Positions 1-9,006 of a DNA stretch of 56,559 nt are shown here, in pieces. The position numbers were made by a program, and so were the translations under genes. Position 1 is the stretch's first letter, and each line of letters opens with the position of its first letter. Under the pieces are notes generated by a model that saw only the letters and a list, made by a program, of their open reading frames with translations, was not told where the DNA came from and did no database searches. The DNA is taken from positions 1-56,559 of the forward strand of contig CAYRFQ010000043.1 of the NCBI GenBank assembly GCA_964423615.1, read 5' to 3'. This stretch comes from CAYRFQ01 sp964423615. Lineage in GTDB: Bacteria > Planctomycetota > Planctomycetia > Gemmatales > Gemmataceae.

Positions 1-754
1 GACTACCCAAAAACACAGATTCCCGACAAGTCAACTTTGCCACCCTAGTTTTTTTCTGAAAAAACTTGCAAAATCTGATAACCTCCGATGTACTCCAGGC
101 GACGACCCCTCACCTTTCCGCCAAAAACCGGTCGAAAACTGACAGAAAACTGCGCTAAAACTGCACCAAACCTGCGCTAAACTTGTAGTAAACTTGTAGT
201 AAACTTGTAGTAAACTTGCACCTTTTTGACACCTATCGATTTCCGTATATCCATACATATCAATAATTTATGGAAAACGACCCCCGAAAAAACGCGATTT
301 TGGCTCATTTTCGAGTAATTGGACCGTCGTTGTGCGCATGTGCCCATAATACAATAGGATTGAACGCCGTCTCATTTTCACAAAAATCGTCGAATTCCCA
401 AAATAATCATTACCAGTACCACGAAAGTGAGTTCTGTTCGGCTTTTCGCAGGGTTGTGACAAGGAACTCGCAACACTGACACACCACGAAAGTTGCATGG
501 CGTACCTTCGCTTTCGCTCGCGCTCAAGCTGGTCACGCTCTACGAATAACGGACAGCCATTCATTTCGCGTTCCGAGTATAGCTGCTTTCTTCTCAACCT
601 CCATCCTACCGCGATTCTATTTGCGATCGTTCCGGTGGTAGTTACAATAGCGACGTTTGGATTACTTGGGGATTCACCTCCAGCGGTCCAAGAAATGTAT
701 GTTCCTTTCTAAACTTGAGACATCTCGAGTTCCTCCTCTTGTGTCGAGGTCGTC
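1..754. other. Intergenic region without a convincing gene
   Basis: About 750 bases precede the first credible gene. Reading frames here are short and lack both ribosome-binding sites and recognisable motifs. The stretch holds an AT-rich 11-bp tandem array (134-221). Near 541-577 it also holds a short copy of a dispersed element, CGGACAGCCATTCAT followed by CGTTCC, seen again near 6015 and 9980. The window edge may cut an upstream gene, but no coding remnant is visible at the left border. Confidence 0.5.
134..221. repeat. Eight-unit 11-bp tandem repeat
   Basis: Eight consecutive 11-bp units follow the pattern (t/g)AAAACTGnnn to TAAACTTGTAG. Units 5 to 7 (178-210) are identical copies of TAAACTTGTAG; units 1 to 4 (134-177) and unit 8 (211-221) are degenerate. 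Each unit carries a short A-run at the same place, so A-runs recur about once per helical turn, the arrangement that gives intrinsically curved DNA. The array lies outside any supported gene. Its function is unknown. Confidence 0.75.
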
Positions 755-2521
755 ATGGTAGATACCTCTCGAACGTTCTGTTACGTCTGGCTTGTCGTTT
801 TGTCATCGTTGGTGAGTCATTCCTCGGTCGTGGCTCAATCACCTGGAGTCCGCCCACCAACGAACTTCCCGGGGCAGCCAGAGTCTCCTACACTGCCCAA
901 CATCGATCCGAACACACCCATAGTTAAGTTGTTGCCGGAAGCACCGGAACCAATACCCGACGCAACCAAGTTCGTCACGTCGTTGAATGACGTTCCGGAG
1001 ATCCGCTTCGAGAGGCCATTGCCCAAAAAGAAACGGGACCTGACTACGGTCCTGACACACCAACATCAAACGATCAGGAAGATTCTCCACGTCAACAGGA
1101 AGGAGCAAGACGGCTACCTGAAGGCGATGATCAAGCACCGCCAGGATTTGCAAGGCGTCCCCTTCTTGATGGGCAAAACATGCCGTCTTCCGGAGGAATG
1201 TTGGTTGTCGTTCGACACGAGCCGAAGCTGCTTACACTCTGCATTGAACACGCCCGTGAACCTCTCCTTGCCAGCCAAGGAAATCAGTCGTGCCGATCCT
1301 GGAACCCTAAAACGAAATGCCGCAAGCCAAATGTGGAACGTGTTCCACCGACAACTTGCCCAGAACAATATGATTGGCGTTACAAATACTCTGGCCTCGC
1401 ACAAAGCTGGCATTTCGATTTTGATGCAAGTCATGGCGCCCGAATCCAAGGAATTCAAGGACGGGTTGGTCGCCAGCGTGAGCCAGATTCCTCACATCGA
1501 CGCGACGAAAGCTCTCGCCCACTTGGCCATTTTCGCCGAAGCCAAAGATACCCACAAGCGTGCCATCAAGGCTCTGGAACTTCGTCGAGAGCAACACTAC
1601 ACCGATGTTTTGGCGAGGGGACTCAATTACCCCTGGCCCGACGTCGCCCGAAACGCCACCGAGGCCATCGTCGCTTTGGACCGCAAGGACATGGTTCCTG
1701 CATTAATCGCCATGCTCGAACAACCCGACCCACGGATGCCCTACAAACTCAACAAACCCAACAAGGCCAACAAGGCCAACAAGGCCAACAAGGCCAACAA
1801 GGCCAACAAGGCCAACAAAGGGCTGTTCCGGATTCGTCACCTCGTCAAGGTTTTCCACAACCAGAATTGCTTGCTCTGCCATCCGCCAGTCTCCCCCGAG
1901 GCCGCAGGTAATCTCAGTCTTCAGGGAAGGGTAGCTACTTTTTCCTCGCCAGTTCCTAATTCTCCAACACCACCGCCACCACCACCGTCACCACCACTGT
2001 CAGTCCCCGCCGTCGTTCGCGGTTCGTCTCCCATTTCCACGGCTTCACCACCAACGCCGGAACTGGACCCAGTCATCACGACGGAAGCAGAAGTTCCCGC
2101 CACTACCCAGAATCCGCAACCACCTGCACACCTGGTCGTCAGGCCCAACACCCCGGCCTCGGAGGTCCCAATTCCGGGACAGGAGATGCCGTCGATGTCC
2201 GGCCAATACGGAGGATCACACCACAACCACATCGTCATCCGGTTGGACGTGACATACCTCCGCCCAGACTTCTCCCGCATGGAAAAGGCCAAAGACGTCG
2301 CTCCGTGGCCCGAGTTACAACGCTTCGATTACCTCGTGCGGCAAGCCGATCTTTCTGAACAAGCCGCCAAGCAACTCTCTGCCCAAATTCGCAAGAGTTA
2401 TGACGGCGAACTTTCACCGTATCAGCGGCATGCCCACGCGGCCCTCGGCAAACTCACGGGCAAGGACCTTCCACCCAATGCCGAGGCGTGGAGAAAAGCG
2501 TGTAAAGTAACAACTCGGTAA
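755..2521 (+). CDS. Exported HEAT-repeat protein with a CxxCH motif
   Basis: This 588-residue protein begins with a hydrophobic signal-like segment (about residues 8-28) ending near VVAQ. A HEAT-like helical region follows (about residues 220-330, with segments such as ATKALAHLA and VARNATEAIVAL). Then come six NKA triplets, a single CLLCH heme-c motif (about residue 373), and a long Pro/Ser/Thr-rich linker. The C-terminal part ends with LTGKDLPPNAEAW, a style common in planctomycete HEAT proteins. It precedes a PSCyt1-type cytochrome gene with a 200-base gap. A periplasmic redox or scaffold role is an inference; one CxxCH motif alone does not prove heme attachment. The ATG at 755 is the only start that keeps the signal segment. 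Confidence 0.7.
   Translation: MVDTSRTFCYVWLVVLSSLVSHSSVVAQSPGVRPPTNFPGQPESPTLPNIDPNTPIVKLLPEAPEPIPDATKFVTSLNDVPEIRFERPLPKKKRDLTTVLTHQHQTIRKILHVNRKEQDGYLKAMIKHRQDLQGVPFLMGKTCRLPEECWLSFDTSRSCLHSALNTPVNLSLPAKEISRADPGTLKRNAASQMWNVFHRQLAQNNMIGVTNTLASHKAGISILMQVMAPESKEFKDGLVASVSQIPHIDATKALAHLAIFAEAKDTHKRAIKALELRREQHYTDVLARGLNYPWPDVARNATEAIVALDRKDMVPALIAMLEQPDPRMPYKLNKPNKANKANKANKANKANKANKGLFRIRHLVKVFHNQNCLLCHPPVSPEAAGNLSLQGRVATFSSPVPNSPTPPPPPPSPPLSVPAVVRGSSPISTASPPTPELDPVITTEAEVPATTQNPQPPAHLVVRPNTPASEVPIPGQEMPSMSGQYGGSHHNHIVIRLDVTYLRPDFSRMEKAKDVAPWPELQRFDYLVRQADLSEQAAKQLSAQIRKSYDGELSPYQRHAHAALGKLTGKDLPPNAEAWRKACKVTTR
1760..1813 (+). repeat. In-frame 9-bp minisatellite coding (NKA)6
   Basis: Six perfect tandem copies of AACAAGGCC are flanked by one imperfect copy on each side (AACAAACCC, AACAAAGGG). 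The unit is a multiple of three, so copy-number changes keep the frame and only lengthen or shorten a basic Asn-Lys-Ala linker between the HEAT region and the CLLCH motif. Confidence 0.9.
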
Positions 2522-2537
2522 ACATCGTTTCTCGGAA

Positions 2538-2579
2538 GGGTGTGCCCACCAATGGCGAACCCAAAGCCCAGGCACACCC
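2538..2579. other. Inverted repeat after the HEAT/CxxCH gene
   Basis: GGGTGTGCC (2538-2546) and GGCACACCC (2571-2579) form a perfect 9-bp stem with a 24-base loop, 17 bases past the stop codon at 2521. No T-run follows, so it is a weak terminator candidate. It may instead stabilise mRNA ends or be a dispersed repeat. Confidence 0.4.
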
Positions 2580-2721
2580 CCACAAAAACCACACATACCA
2601 ACGTTCCCGTTCCCGTTTTCCTTCCATCACAAACCCGACTCACGTCGTTCCTTTTCCCCACCTCCCACGATACAATCAAGTTTGCATACCAAGCCCGATC
2701 AAACCGGAACGGAACGAAGCC

Positions 2722-5694
2722 ATGATAAGATATACGATCCTATTGCTGCTCGTGGCAGCACCTGCCTACGCCGACGGACCAGACTTCAACCGCGACATCC
2801 GACCGATCCTCGCACAGCATTGTCTCAACTGCCACGGTCCCGACAAGACCACACGACGCGCGAGATTGCGACTCGACCTGCAAGAATCCGCACACAACTC
2901 CGTCATCGTTCCCGGCAAGCCTGACGAAAGCGAACTGATCTATCGGGTGTTCTCGGAAGAACCCCGCGAGGTCATGCCGCCACCTGCCACCAAGAAGCAA
3001 CTGACGGCCAAGCAGAAAGAACTCCTCAAGGCCTGGGTGAAAGCCGGAGCGAAGTATCAAAAGCACTGGGCATTCGTGGCGCCGAAGCGAGAACCGCTAC
3101 CCAACGTCAAAACCGCGAATGACATTCGCAATCCGATCGACCGTTTCCTGTTCGCCAAGCTCGAAAAGGAAGGACTCCAACACTCCCCCGAAGCGGATCG
3201 ATACACCCTCATCCGTCGGCTCTCGTTGGATCTCATCGGGTTGCCACCAACGCCCGACGAAGTCGATGCCTTCATCAACGACAAATCGGACAACGCCTAC
3301 GAACGCCTCGTCGATCGTTTGCTGGCATCGCCCCAATACGGAGAACGATGGGCCAGACGCTGGCTCGACTTGGCCCGCTACGCCGACACGAATGGTTACG
3401 AGAAAGATCGAGCCCGAACGATCTGGCCCTATCGCGATTGGGTCATCGACGCCATCAACAAGGGCATGCCGTTCGACCAGTTCACGATCGAACAACTCGC
3501 TGGTGACTTGCTGCCGAATCCTGCCCCCGAACAGATCGTAGCAACCGGCTTTCATCGCAACACCATGATCAACGAGGAAGGCGGAGTCGACCCCTTGGAG
3601 TTCCGCTATTACGCCATCGTCGATCGCGTCAAAACGACCGCAACCACATGGCTCGGACTGACCATGGAATGTGCCCAATGTCACACCCATAAATACGATC
3701 CGATAACGCACACCGAGTATTATCAGTTCTTCGCTTTCTTGAACAACGCCGACGAGCCTGACTACGATATTCCCAACAAAACCGTCACCGAACGCCGCGA
3801 CCTCCGGGAAAAACAAATCGCACGACTCAAACGCAATTTGCCACAGCAATTTCCTGGCGGCTCCAAAACACTCTCGAAACGGTTCCAGGAGTGGCATCGA
3901 CGCGAAACATCCAGAGCGGTCCCGTGGCAGGTCATTCAGCCAATCAAAACCCAAACCAATCTCCCTTACCTGGAGAATTTATCCGACGGATCCGTTCTCG
4001 TTGGGGGAGACCAAACCAAAAGCGACACCTACGAACTGACGTTCGACAACGACATCCAAAACGTCACAGCGTTGCGTTTGGAGGCCCTCCCACACGAGAG
4101 CCTACCGGCCCACGGGCCAGGCCGAGCCTACTACGAAGGCCGCAAGGGCGATTTCTTCTTGAGCGAGTTGTCGTTGACGATCGATGGAAAAAAAGTCCAG
4201 TTTCAAGGAGCATCGCACGACCACGCGAAGGGCGCTTTCGGGGCCGGTAAGGTCGGCTCGCAGTTTTGTTATGACGGACTTCCCGGAACGGGATGGTCTA
4301 CCACCGACCAACCGGCCAAACCGCACGAAGCCGTTTTCCGATTCGCCACGCCCGTCGATTTGCAGAAGGGTGCAAAGTTGAAGATGTTGTTCGAGAGGCA
4401 TTATTCGTGTGGACTCGGTCGGTTCCGCGTCGCGGTGACGACGAGCAACAAGCCCGCGACTGCGACATCGCACACGACTGACATCGACGAAATCCTCGCC
4501 ATACCCGCCCCCGACCGCTCGAAAGACCAACAACAAAAACTATTCCAGCGATTCCTCGAAGTCGCTCCGCAACTCGCCAAGGCTCGCCGAAAGATCAACC
4601 AACTCCGCGCATCGTTACCCAAATATCAGACCACCATGGTGATGAAAGAGCGACCGACAACGCACCCTAGGCCGACACATCGACACCACCGCGGCGAGTA
4701 CCTTCAACCCAGGGAACGTGTCAAAGCTGACACCTTGTCGATCTTGCCGCCGATGTCCCCAAAGCTCCCACGAAACCGTCTGGGACTTGCCAAGTGGCTC
4801 GTCTCGAAAGACAATCCGCTCACGGCTCGCGTGGTCATGAACCGCCAGTGGCAGGCTTTCTTCGGTCGCGGGCTCGTGAAGACCACCGAGGATTTTGGCA
4901 TCCAGGGTGAGTTGCCGACTCATCCGAAACTCCTCGACTGGCTCGCGTTGGAGTTCCAGCGACGGGATTGGTCGATGAAGAAAATGCACAAACTCATCGT
5001 CATGAGCGCGACGTACCGGCAATCTTCGCGTGTGACGAAAGACCAACTCGCCAAAGATCCCAAGAACTTGTGGCTCGCTCGTGGACCTCGTATTCGCCTC
5101 GATGCCGAGGTCATTCGTGATTCGCTTTTGCGAGCGAGCGGCCACTTGTCAACCAAGATGGGCGGACCGAGCGTTTTTCCCCCACAGCCAAAATCCGTTA
5201 CGACCGAAGGCGTGTACCGTCCGATCAATTGGAAAGTCAGTCCAGGCGAAGATCGATTTCGACGAGGGCTCTACACCTTTCTCAAACGATCGATTCCATA
5301 TGCGATGTTCTCGACATTCGACGGCGCCAACGGCGAGACTTGCCTTTCACGGCGGGAAATTTCCAACACCCCGCTGCAAGCCTTGACGATGCTCAACGAC
5401 CAGGTCATCGTCGAAGCAGCTCAGACACTCGGAAAGAAGATCGCGGTTTTGCCAGGCTCGACCGAAGACCGGGCAACGACTTTGTTCCGACGCTGCCTGA
5501 CCCGCGTTCCAACCCCGCGCGAGCTGGAAAACTTGGTGCAGTTCTATCGAACCCAGCACACGCGGTTGAAGTCGGGCTCGCTAGACGCCAAGACGATTGC
5601 CGGAACCAATTCTCCGAACGTCATCGACCAGGCTGCTTGGACGTTGCTCGCCCGAGCCGTCTTCAACCTCGACGAGATGATTACAAAAGAGTGA
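2722..5694 (+). CDS. PSCyt1-DUF1549-DUF1553 planctomycete cytochrome-like protein
   Basis: This 990-residue exported protein has a short signal peptide (about residues 1-19). A PSCyt1 heme-c motif CLNCH follows near residue 35, in the context DIRPILAQHCLNCHGPD. The DUF1549 (PSCyt2) region spans about residues 120-350 and has a second heme-type motif, CAQCH. The DUF1553 (PSD1) region is in the C-terminal third (NPLTARVVMNRQW, DFGIQGELPTHP). The ATG at 2722 is preferred because it directly precedes the signal peptide; the 60 upstream in-frame codons are low-complexity. Such proteins are hallmark expansions of planctomycetes and usually sit beside a DUF1501 gene, here at 7273. A role in periplasmic electron transfer or polysaccharide use is proposed for the family but unproven. 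Confidence 0.92.
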   Translation: MIRYTILLLLVAAPAYADGPDFNRDIRPILAQHCLNCHGPDKTTRRARLRLDLQESAHNSVIVPGKPDESELIYRVFSEEPREVMPPPATKKQLTAKQKELLKAWVKAGAKYQKHWAFVAPKREPLPNVKTANDIRNPIDRFLFAKLEKEGLQHSPEADRYTLIRRLSLDLIGLPPTPDEVDAFINDKSDNAYERLVDRLLASPQYGERWARRWLDLARYADTNGYEKDRARTIWPYRDWVIDAINKGMPFDQFTIEQLAGDLLPNPAPEQIVATGFHRNTMINEEGGVDPLEFRYYAIVDRVKTTATTWLGLTMECAQCHTHKYDPITHTEYYQFFAFLNNADEPDYDIPNKTVTERRDLREKQIARLKRNLPQQFPGGSKTLSKRFQEWHRRETSRAVPWQVIQPIKTQTNLPYLENLSDGSVLVGGDQTKSDTYELTFDNDIQNVTALRLEALPHESLPAHGPGRAYYEGRKGDFFLSELSLTIDGKKVQFQGASHDHAKGAFGAGKVGSQFCYDGLPGTGWSTTDQPAKPHEAVFRFATPVDLQKGAKLKMLFERHYSCGLGRFRVAVTTSNKPATATSHTTDIDEILAIPAPDRSKDQQQKLFQRFLEVAPQLAKARRKINQLRASLPKYQTTMVMKERPTTHPRPTHRHHRGEYLQPRERVKADTLSILPPMSPKLPRNRLGLAKWLVSKDNPLTARVVMNRQWQAFFGRGLVKTTEDFGIQGELPTHPKLLDWLALEFQRRDWSMKKMHKLIVMSATYRQSSRVTKDQLAKDPKNLWLARGPRIRLDAEVIRDSLLRASGHLSTKMGGPSVFPPQPKSVTTEGVYRPINWKVSPGEDRFRRGLYTFLKRSIPYAMFSTFDGANGETCLSRREISNTPLQALTMLNDQVIVEAAQTLGKKIAVLPGSTEDRATTLFRRCLTRVPTPRELENLVQFYRTQHTRLKSGSLDAKTIAGTNSPNVIDQAAWTLLARAVFNLDEMITKE

Positions 5695-6130
5695 TAATCA
5701 AAGGGAACGGTCGTTGGAGCGATTCACGGTTGTATTGAGTACAGTTTTTCGTTTTCAACACCCTTCTTCCTCGAGGTAGTCGGATAAACAAGTGTCGTGT
5801 TTTCGATTTTTCGCCTTGGAGGGGCGAGAGATCCTGGCCGTGGGTGGGAACCCATGGAACTCCTCAAAGAACCAGCACAAACACGACACTCATTGATCCG
5901 TCCACCCAACGCCAACGTCACCGTGACCTTGTCAGAATGGCCATGTCCTTGAGCTTGCGTCTTGTGTCAAAGGCCTCGGGCGACCGTTTCCTGAGCCGCG
6001 TGTACCTACGAACCGGACAACCATTCATGTTCCGTTCCAAGGCCAAACCCAATAGAGCCTCGGCACGCTGCCCAGATAAGCTACCCAATGCCAGCCTGAC
6101 AATCACTCGCAGTGGAGATCGGATATCGGA
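5695..6130. repeat. Intergenic gap with dispersed element, copy A
   Basis: No gene is supported here. Two blocks match the gap at 9862-10127 in the same order. The first block is AAGAACCAGCACAAACAC with a following ATCCG(T/A)CCA (5867-5913, compare 9872-9916). The second is GCGTGTACCTACGAACCGGA and its continuation to TTCCGTTCC (5999-6039, compare 9964-10005). The spacing between blocks is 80-90 bases in A and about 45 in B. The end of the gap carries the GGATATCGGA leader of the next gene. Confidence 0.55.
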
Positions 6131-7141
6131 ATGTCAGAGATGATTTGTCCGGAATGTCGAACAGACTTGATCCCCGAGGACACCGCCATCGGGACTTGTC
6201 CGTTGTGCGCCGCACCGCTCAAGGGAACGATTCCCGAGTGTGTGCAGTTGCCCCCGAAATTCGTTGACTACCAGAATTACGACCGCGACGGCGGAGACCA
6301 TTCGCCGGAACTACGACGTCTTTCAATCGGTCAGGACTACCACGACGAACGTTACAACGACCCCATCTTGGTGGAAGCTGGCTTGGCATGGTCGAGAACC
6401 GACCGTGCCCTCTCGAACATGCTCCTCGGCATCAAAATCATGCTTGTCGCCGCTGCGGTCGTTGTTGTCACGATCATCTTGGGATATGTAGTCCTCGTCC
6501 CTGCTGGTGGCAGAAACAGGGAAACATTCGGGTTCGTCATGATTGCCGTGAGTACGATAGCCGTCCTGTTCGTCATCATCGGTGTGATCATGCTCTTGGT
6601 CGGTTATTACGGCTGTTGTTATGTCCCGAGAGAGTCAGGCGCGAAGAACCCCATGAGATGGTCGTTGAATTGTGTCCTCCTGGCCGTTCTCGTCATCGTC
6701 ATCCAAGGATGTACTGGAACAAGCGTCCGGCCAGGAGGACCGCGCCCGGGAGACATCCTACCGTTTCTCCAGTTCATGGCTCTCCTACAGACCGGACTCA
6801 TCGTGGCGAGTCACGTTTTGTTCATCCTGTTTTTGCGAGGGGTGGCCGTCTATTTTTCGAATCCGCGATTCAGTGCGAACTGCGTAGCGTACAACGTCGT
6901 GTATGTCGCGTATTCTGTCGTTTCGTTGATGTTCCTGTTTCTTCTGCCGATACCTCCCCGAGGGCCCTTGTGGTTCCTGAGGAATGCCGTCTTTTCGATT
7001 CCAATGATGTCGGATCTCACAGGCTTGTACGTCCTCGTGCGTGTGGCATTATTTGTTTGGTTTATCTTCCTAATTGCTCAAGCTCGAAATACCCTCCGAA
7101 CTGGAATCCAAAGGAACCGAAGAACATGGGCTGAGTGGTAA
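6131..7141 (+). CDS. Zinc-ribbon six-helix membrane protein
   Basis: The 336-residue product starts with a zinc-ribbon signature, CPEC then CPLC (about residues 6-25). An approximately 70-residue polar linker follows, then about six hydrophobic helices (near residues 97-125, 135-165, 178-195, 215-245, 255-280 and 290-315). The layout of a cytosolic zinc ribbon followed by a membrane bundle is shared with two proteins at 33321 and 34530. It lies between the DUF1553 and DUF1501 genes, which normally adjoin each other. No catalytic motif is visible; a sensor or membrane-scaffold role would be a guess. Confidence 0.8.
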   Translation: MSEMICPECRTDLIPEDTAIGTCPLCAAPLKGTIPECVQLPPKFVDYQNYDRDGGDHSPELRRLSIGQDYHDERYNDPILVEAGLAWSRTDRALSNMLLGIKIMLVAAAVVVVTIILGYVVLVPAGGRNRETFGFVMIAVSTIAVLFVIIGVIMLLVGYYGCCYVPRESGAKNPMRWSLNCVLLAVLVIVIQGCTGTSVRPGGPRPGDILPFLQFMALLQTGLIVASHVLFILFLRGVAVYFSNPRFSANCVAYNVVYVAYSVVSLMFLFLLPIPPRGPLWFLRNAVFSIPMMSDLTGLYVLVRVALFVWFIFLIAQARNTLRTGIQRNRRTWAEW

Positions 7142-7272
7142 TCGAGACAATCTCGAGATCCTCCCGTCGAAAAGAACCCGAAGGCAAATTCGAACCAAGC
7201 GATACCATGACTTCGAGGAACACCGAGTATAATCACGAGAAAGAACGCACCCCACCCAAAGTGAGAAGTATC

Positions 7273-8712
7273 ATGACCAACCCGGCACACCCTCCCCTAT
7301 CTCGACGTCACTTCTTCCAAGACTGTGGCTATGGCGTCGGCAAGATTGCCCTCGCCTCGTTACTCACCGGCGCAACAACAACCAGCGCCGATTCGCCACA
7401 CACAGGCACACGCAATCCACTCGCACCGCGTCCACCGCACTTCGCCCCCAAGGCCAAAGCCGTCATTCACTTGTTCATGGCCGGTGCACCAAGCCAACTC
7501 GAATTGTTCGACCACAAGCCACGACTCAAACAACTCGAAGGCCAACCGATTCCACCCGAAGTGATCGGTGGACAACGATATGCGTTCATCCGACCCGATG
7601 CAGCAACGTTAGGTCCTCGTTATCGGTTTTCTCGATGCGGACAAAGCGGATCCGAGTTGTCCGAGATGTTGCCCCACCTGTCGCGGGTCGCCGACGACAT
7701 CTGCATCATCAAATCGATGCACACCGACCAGTTCAACCACGCTCCTGCACAAATCTTCTTTAACACAGGATTCTCGCAACCGGGACGACCGAGTATCGGT
7801 TCGTGGGTGATCTACGGACTCGGTGCGGTGACGGATAACTTGCCCGCATTCGTGGTCATGTCCACAGGCAGCGGCATCAGCGGTGGAGCCTCGAACTGGT
7901 CAAGCGGATTCATGCCGACTCGATATGCCGGCGTTCGGCTTCGCAGTCGCGGAGAGCCCATCTTGAATGTCGCAAGTCCGACTGGCCATGACCAAAAACT
8001 CCAACGCGACACGCTCGATCTCGTCAATCAACTCAATCGTCAGCGACTTTCTGCCGTCGGAGACCCAAATATTGCAGCCCGGATCGATTCGTATGAGATG
8101 GCCTTTCGTCTCCAAACGTCCGCCCCGGAATTGACGAACTTGCAGACCGAAACCCAATCCACTCTGAGGATGTATGGTTGTGATCCAGCTCGTCCGTCGT
8201 TCGCGAGGGCCTGTTTGTTGGCCCGCCGAATGGTCGAGCGAGGTGTGCGGTTCGTCAACATCTATCACGAAGGCTGGGATGCCCACTCCGACGTCGCAGG
8301 CAATGTTCGTCGAAATTGTGGAGCGACGGACCAAGCATCAGCGGCCCTCATCCAAGACTTGAAACAACGTGGGCTCCTGGACGACACGCTGGTCATCTGG
8401 GGGGGCGAATTCGGCAGAACACCCATGGTCGAAAGTAATCCGGCCCTCGGTCGTCGACTCGGCCGCGACCATCACCCACAAGCCTTCACCGTTTGGCTCG
8501 CTGGAGGTGGCGTTCGGCCAGGACTGACTCATGGCGCCACTGACGAACTCGGTTTCCACGCCATCGAAAACCGAATTCACATTCACGACCTCCAAGCCAC
8601 GATTCTCCACTTGCTCGGACTCGATCACGAACGGCTCACGTATCATTACGCCGGTCGCGATTTTCGATTAACAGACGTACACGGGCATGTGGTTCAAGAT
8701 ATTTTGAGGTGA
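7273..8712 (+). CDS. DUF1501 family protein with Tat signal
   Basis: The 479-residue protein opens with a twin-arginine leader (LSRRHFF, then a hydrophobic stretch GKIALASLLTG). It continues as a DUF1501 protein with family features: HLFMAGAPSQLELFDHKP, the GEFGRTP motif and DHHP. DUF1501 is related in fold to alkaline phosphatase/sulfatase-like enzymes, and its members accompany DUF1549/DUF1553 proteins in planctomycetes. The ATG at 7273 is chosen because GTGAGAAG lies just upstream and it places the RR motif near the N-terminus; longer in-frame starts exist at 7135 and 7207. The product should be exported folded. Its substrate is unknown. Confidence 0.92.
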   Translation: MTNPAHPPLSRRHFFQDCGYGVGKIALASLLTGATTTSADSPHTGTRNPLAPRPPHFAPKAKAVIHLFMAGAPSQLELFDHKPRLKQLEGQPIPPEVIGGQRYAFIRPDAATLGPRYRFSRCGQSGSELSEMLPHLSRVADDICIIKSMHTDQFNHAPAQIFFNTGFSQPGRPSIGSWVIYGLGAVTDNLPAFVVMSTGSGISGGASNWSSGFMPTRYAGVRLRSRGEPILNVASPTGHDQKLQRDTLDLVNQLNRQRLSAVGDPNIAARIDSYEMAFRLQTSAPELTNLQTETQSTLRMYGCDPARPSFARACLLARRMVERGVRFVNIYHEGWDAHSDVAGNVRRNCGATDQASAALIQDLKQRGLLDDTLVIWGGEFGRTPMVESNPALGRRLGRDHHPQAFTVWLAGGGVRPGLTHGATDELGFHAIENRIHIHDLQATILHLLGLDHERLTYHYAGRDFRLTDVHGHVVQDILR

Positions 8713-8742
8713 CATCAATCCGCCGCATGCGATGGAACGTCG

Positions 8743-8946
8743 CTAATTCGGAGTCCGTTCTCCATAAATCTCGAAGCACCAACATCCATAGGGCGAAAGA
8801 AGCAAGGCGGGACGCAAATCGTTAGCTCCGAATCGTTTTTCTAGGCCTTCCTCTGCCTCGCCTCGCGTAACGTCCTCCGAAACCGAGAGTCCGGGGCGAA
8901 TCGGCCACGATTTTCGATCGCGGGCCAAGCCATTATTTCCGACCAA
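8743..8946 (-). CDS. Possible small protein, 67 residues
   Basis: A TTG-started frame on the minus strand, with GAGG about 8 bases upstream, encodes a 67-residue soluble protein. It ends with a coherent segment, LRPALLLSPYGCWCFEIYGE, which looks more protein-like than random translation. It lies tail-to-tail with the DUF1501 gene and diverges from the PAC2-family gene. I do not recognise the family. The rest of the 294-base gap holds nothing else. Confidence 0.35.
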   Translation of the reverse strand: MVGNNGLARDRKSWPIRPGLSVSEDVTRGEAEEGLEKRFGANDLRPALLLSPYGCWCFEIYGERTPN

Positions 8947-9006
8947 CTTGCCGCCTCGTCCAAGTGGTTATTGCTTCTGAGACTGGAGCTAACATACAAT
9001 AACAAT

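Noticed and set aside
268..597. 109-codon minus-strand frame in the first intergenic region
   Set aside because: It spans a copy of the dispersed element, has no ribosome site and shares a short MNGCP run with a minus-strand frame in copy A only because the DNA is repeated.
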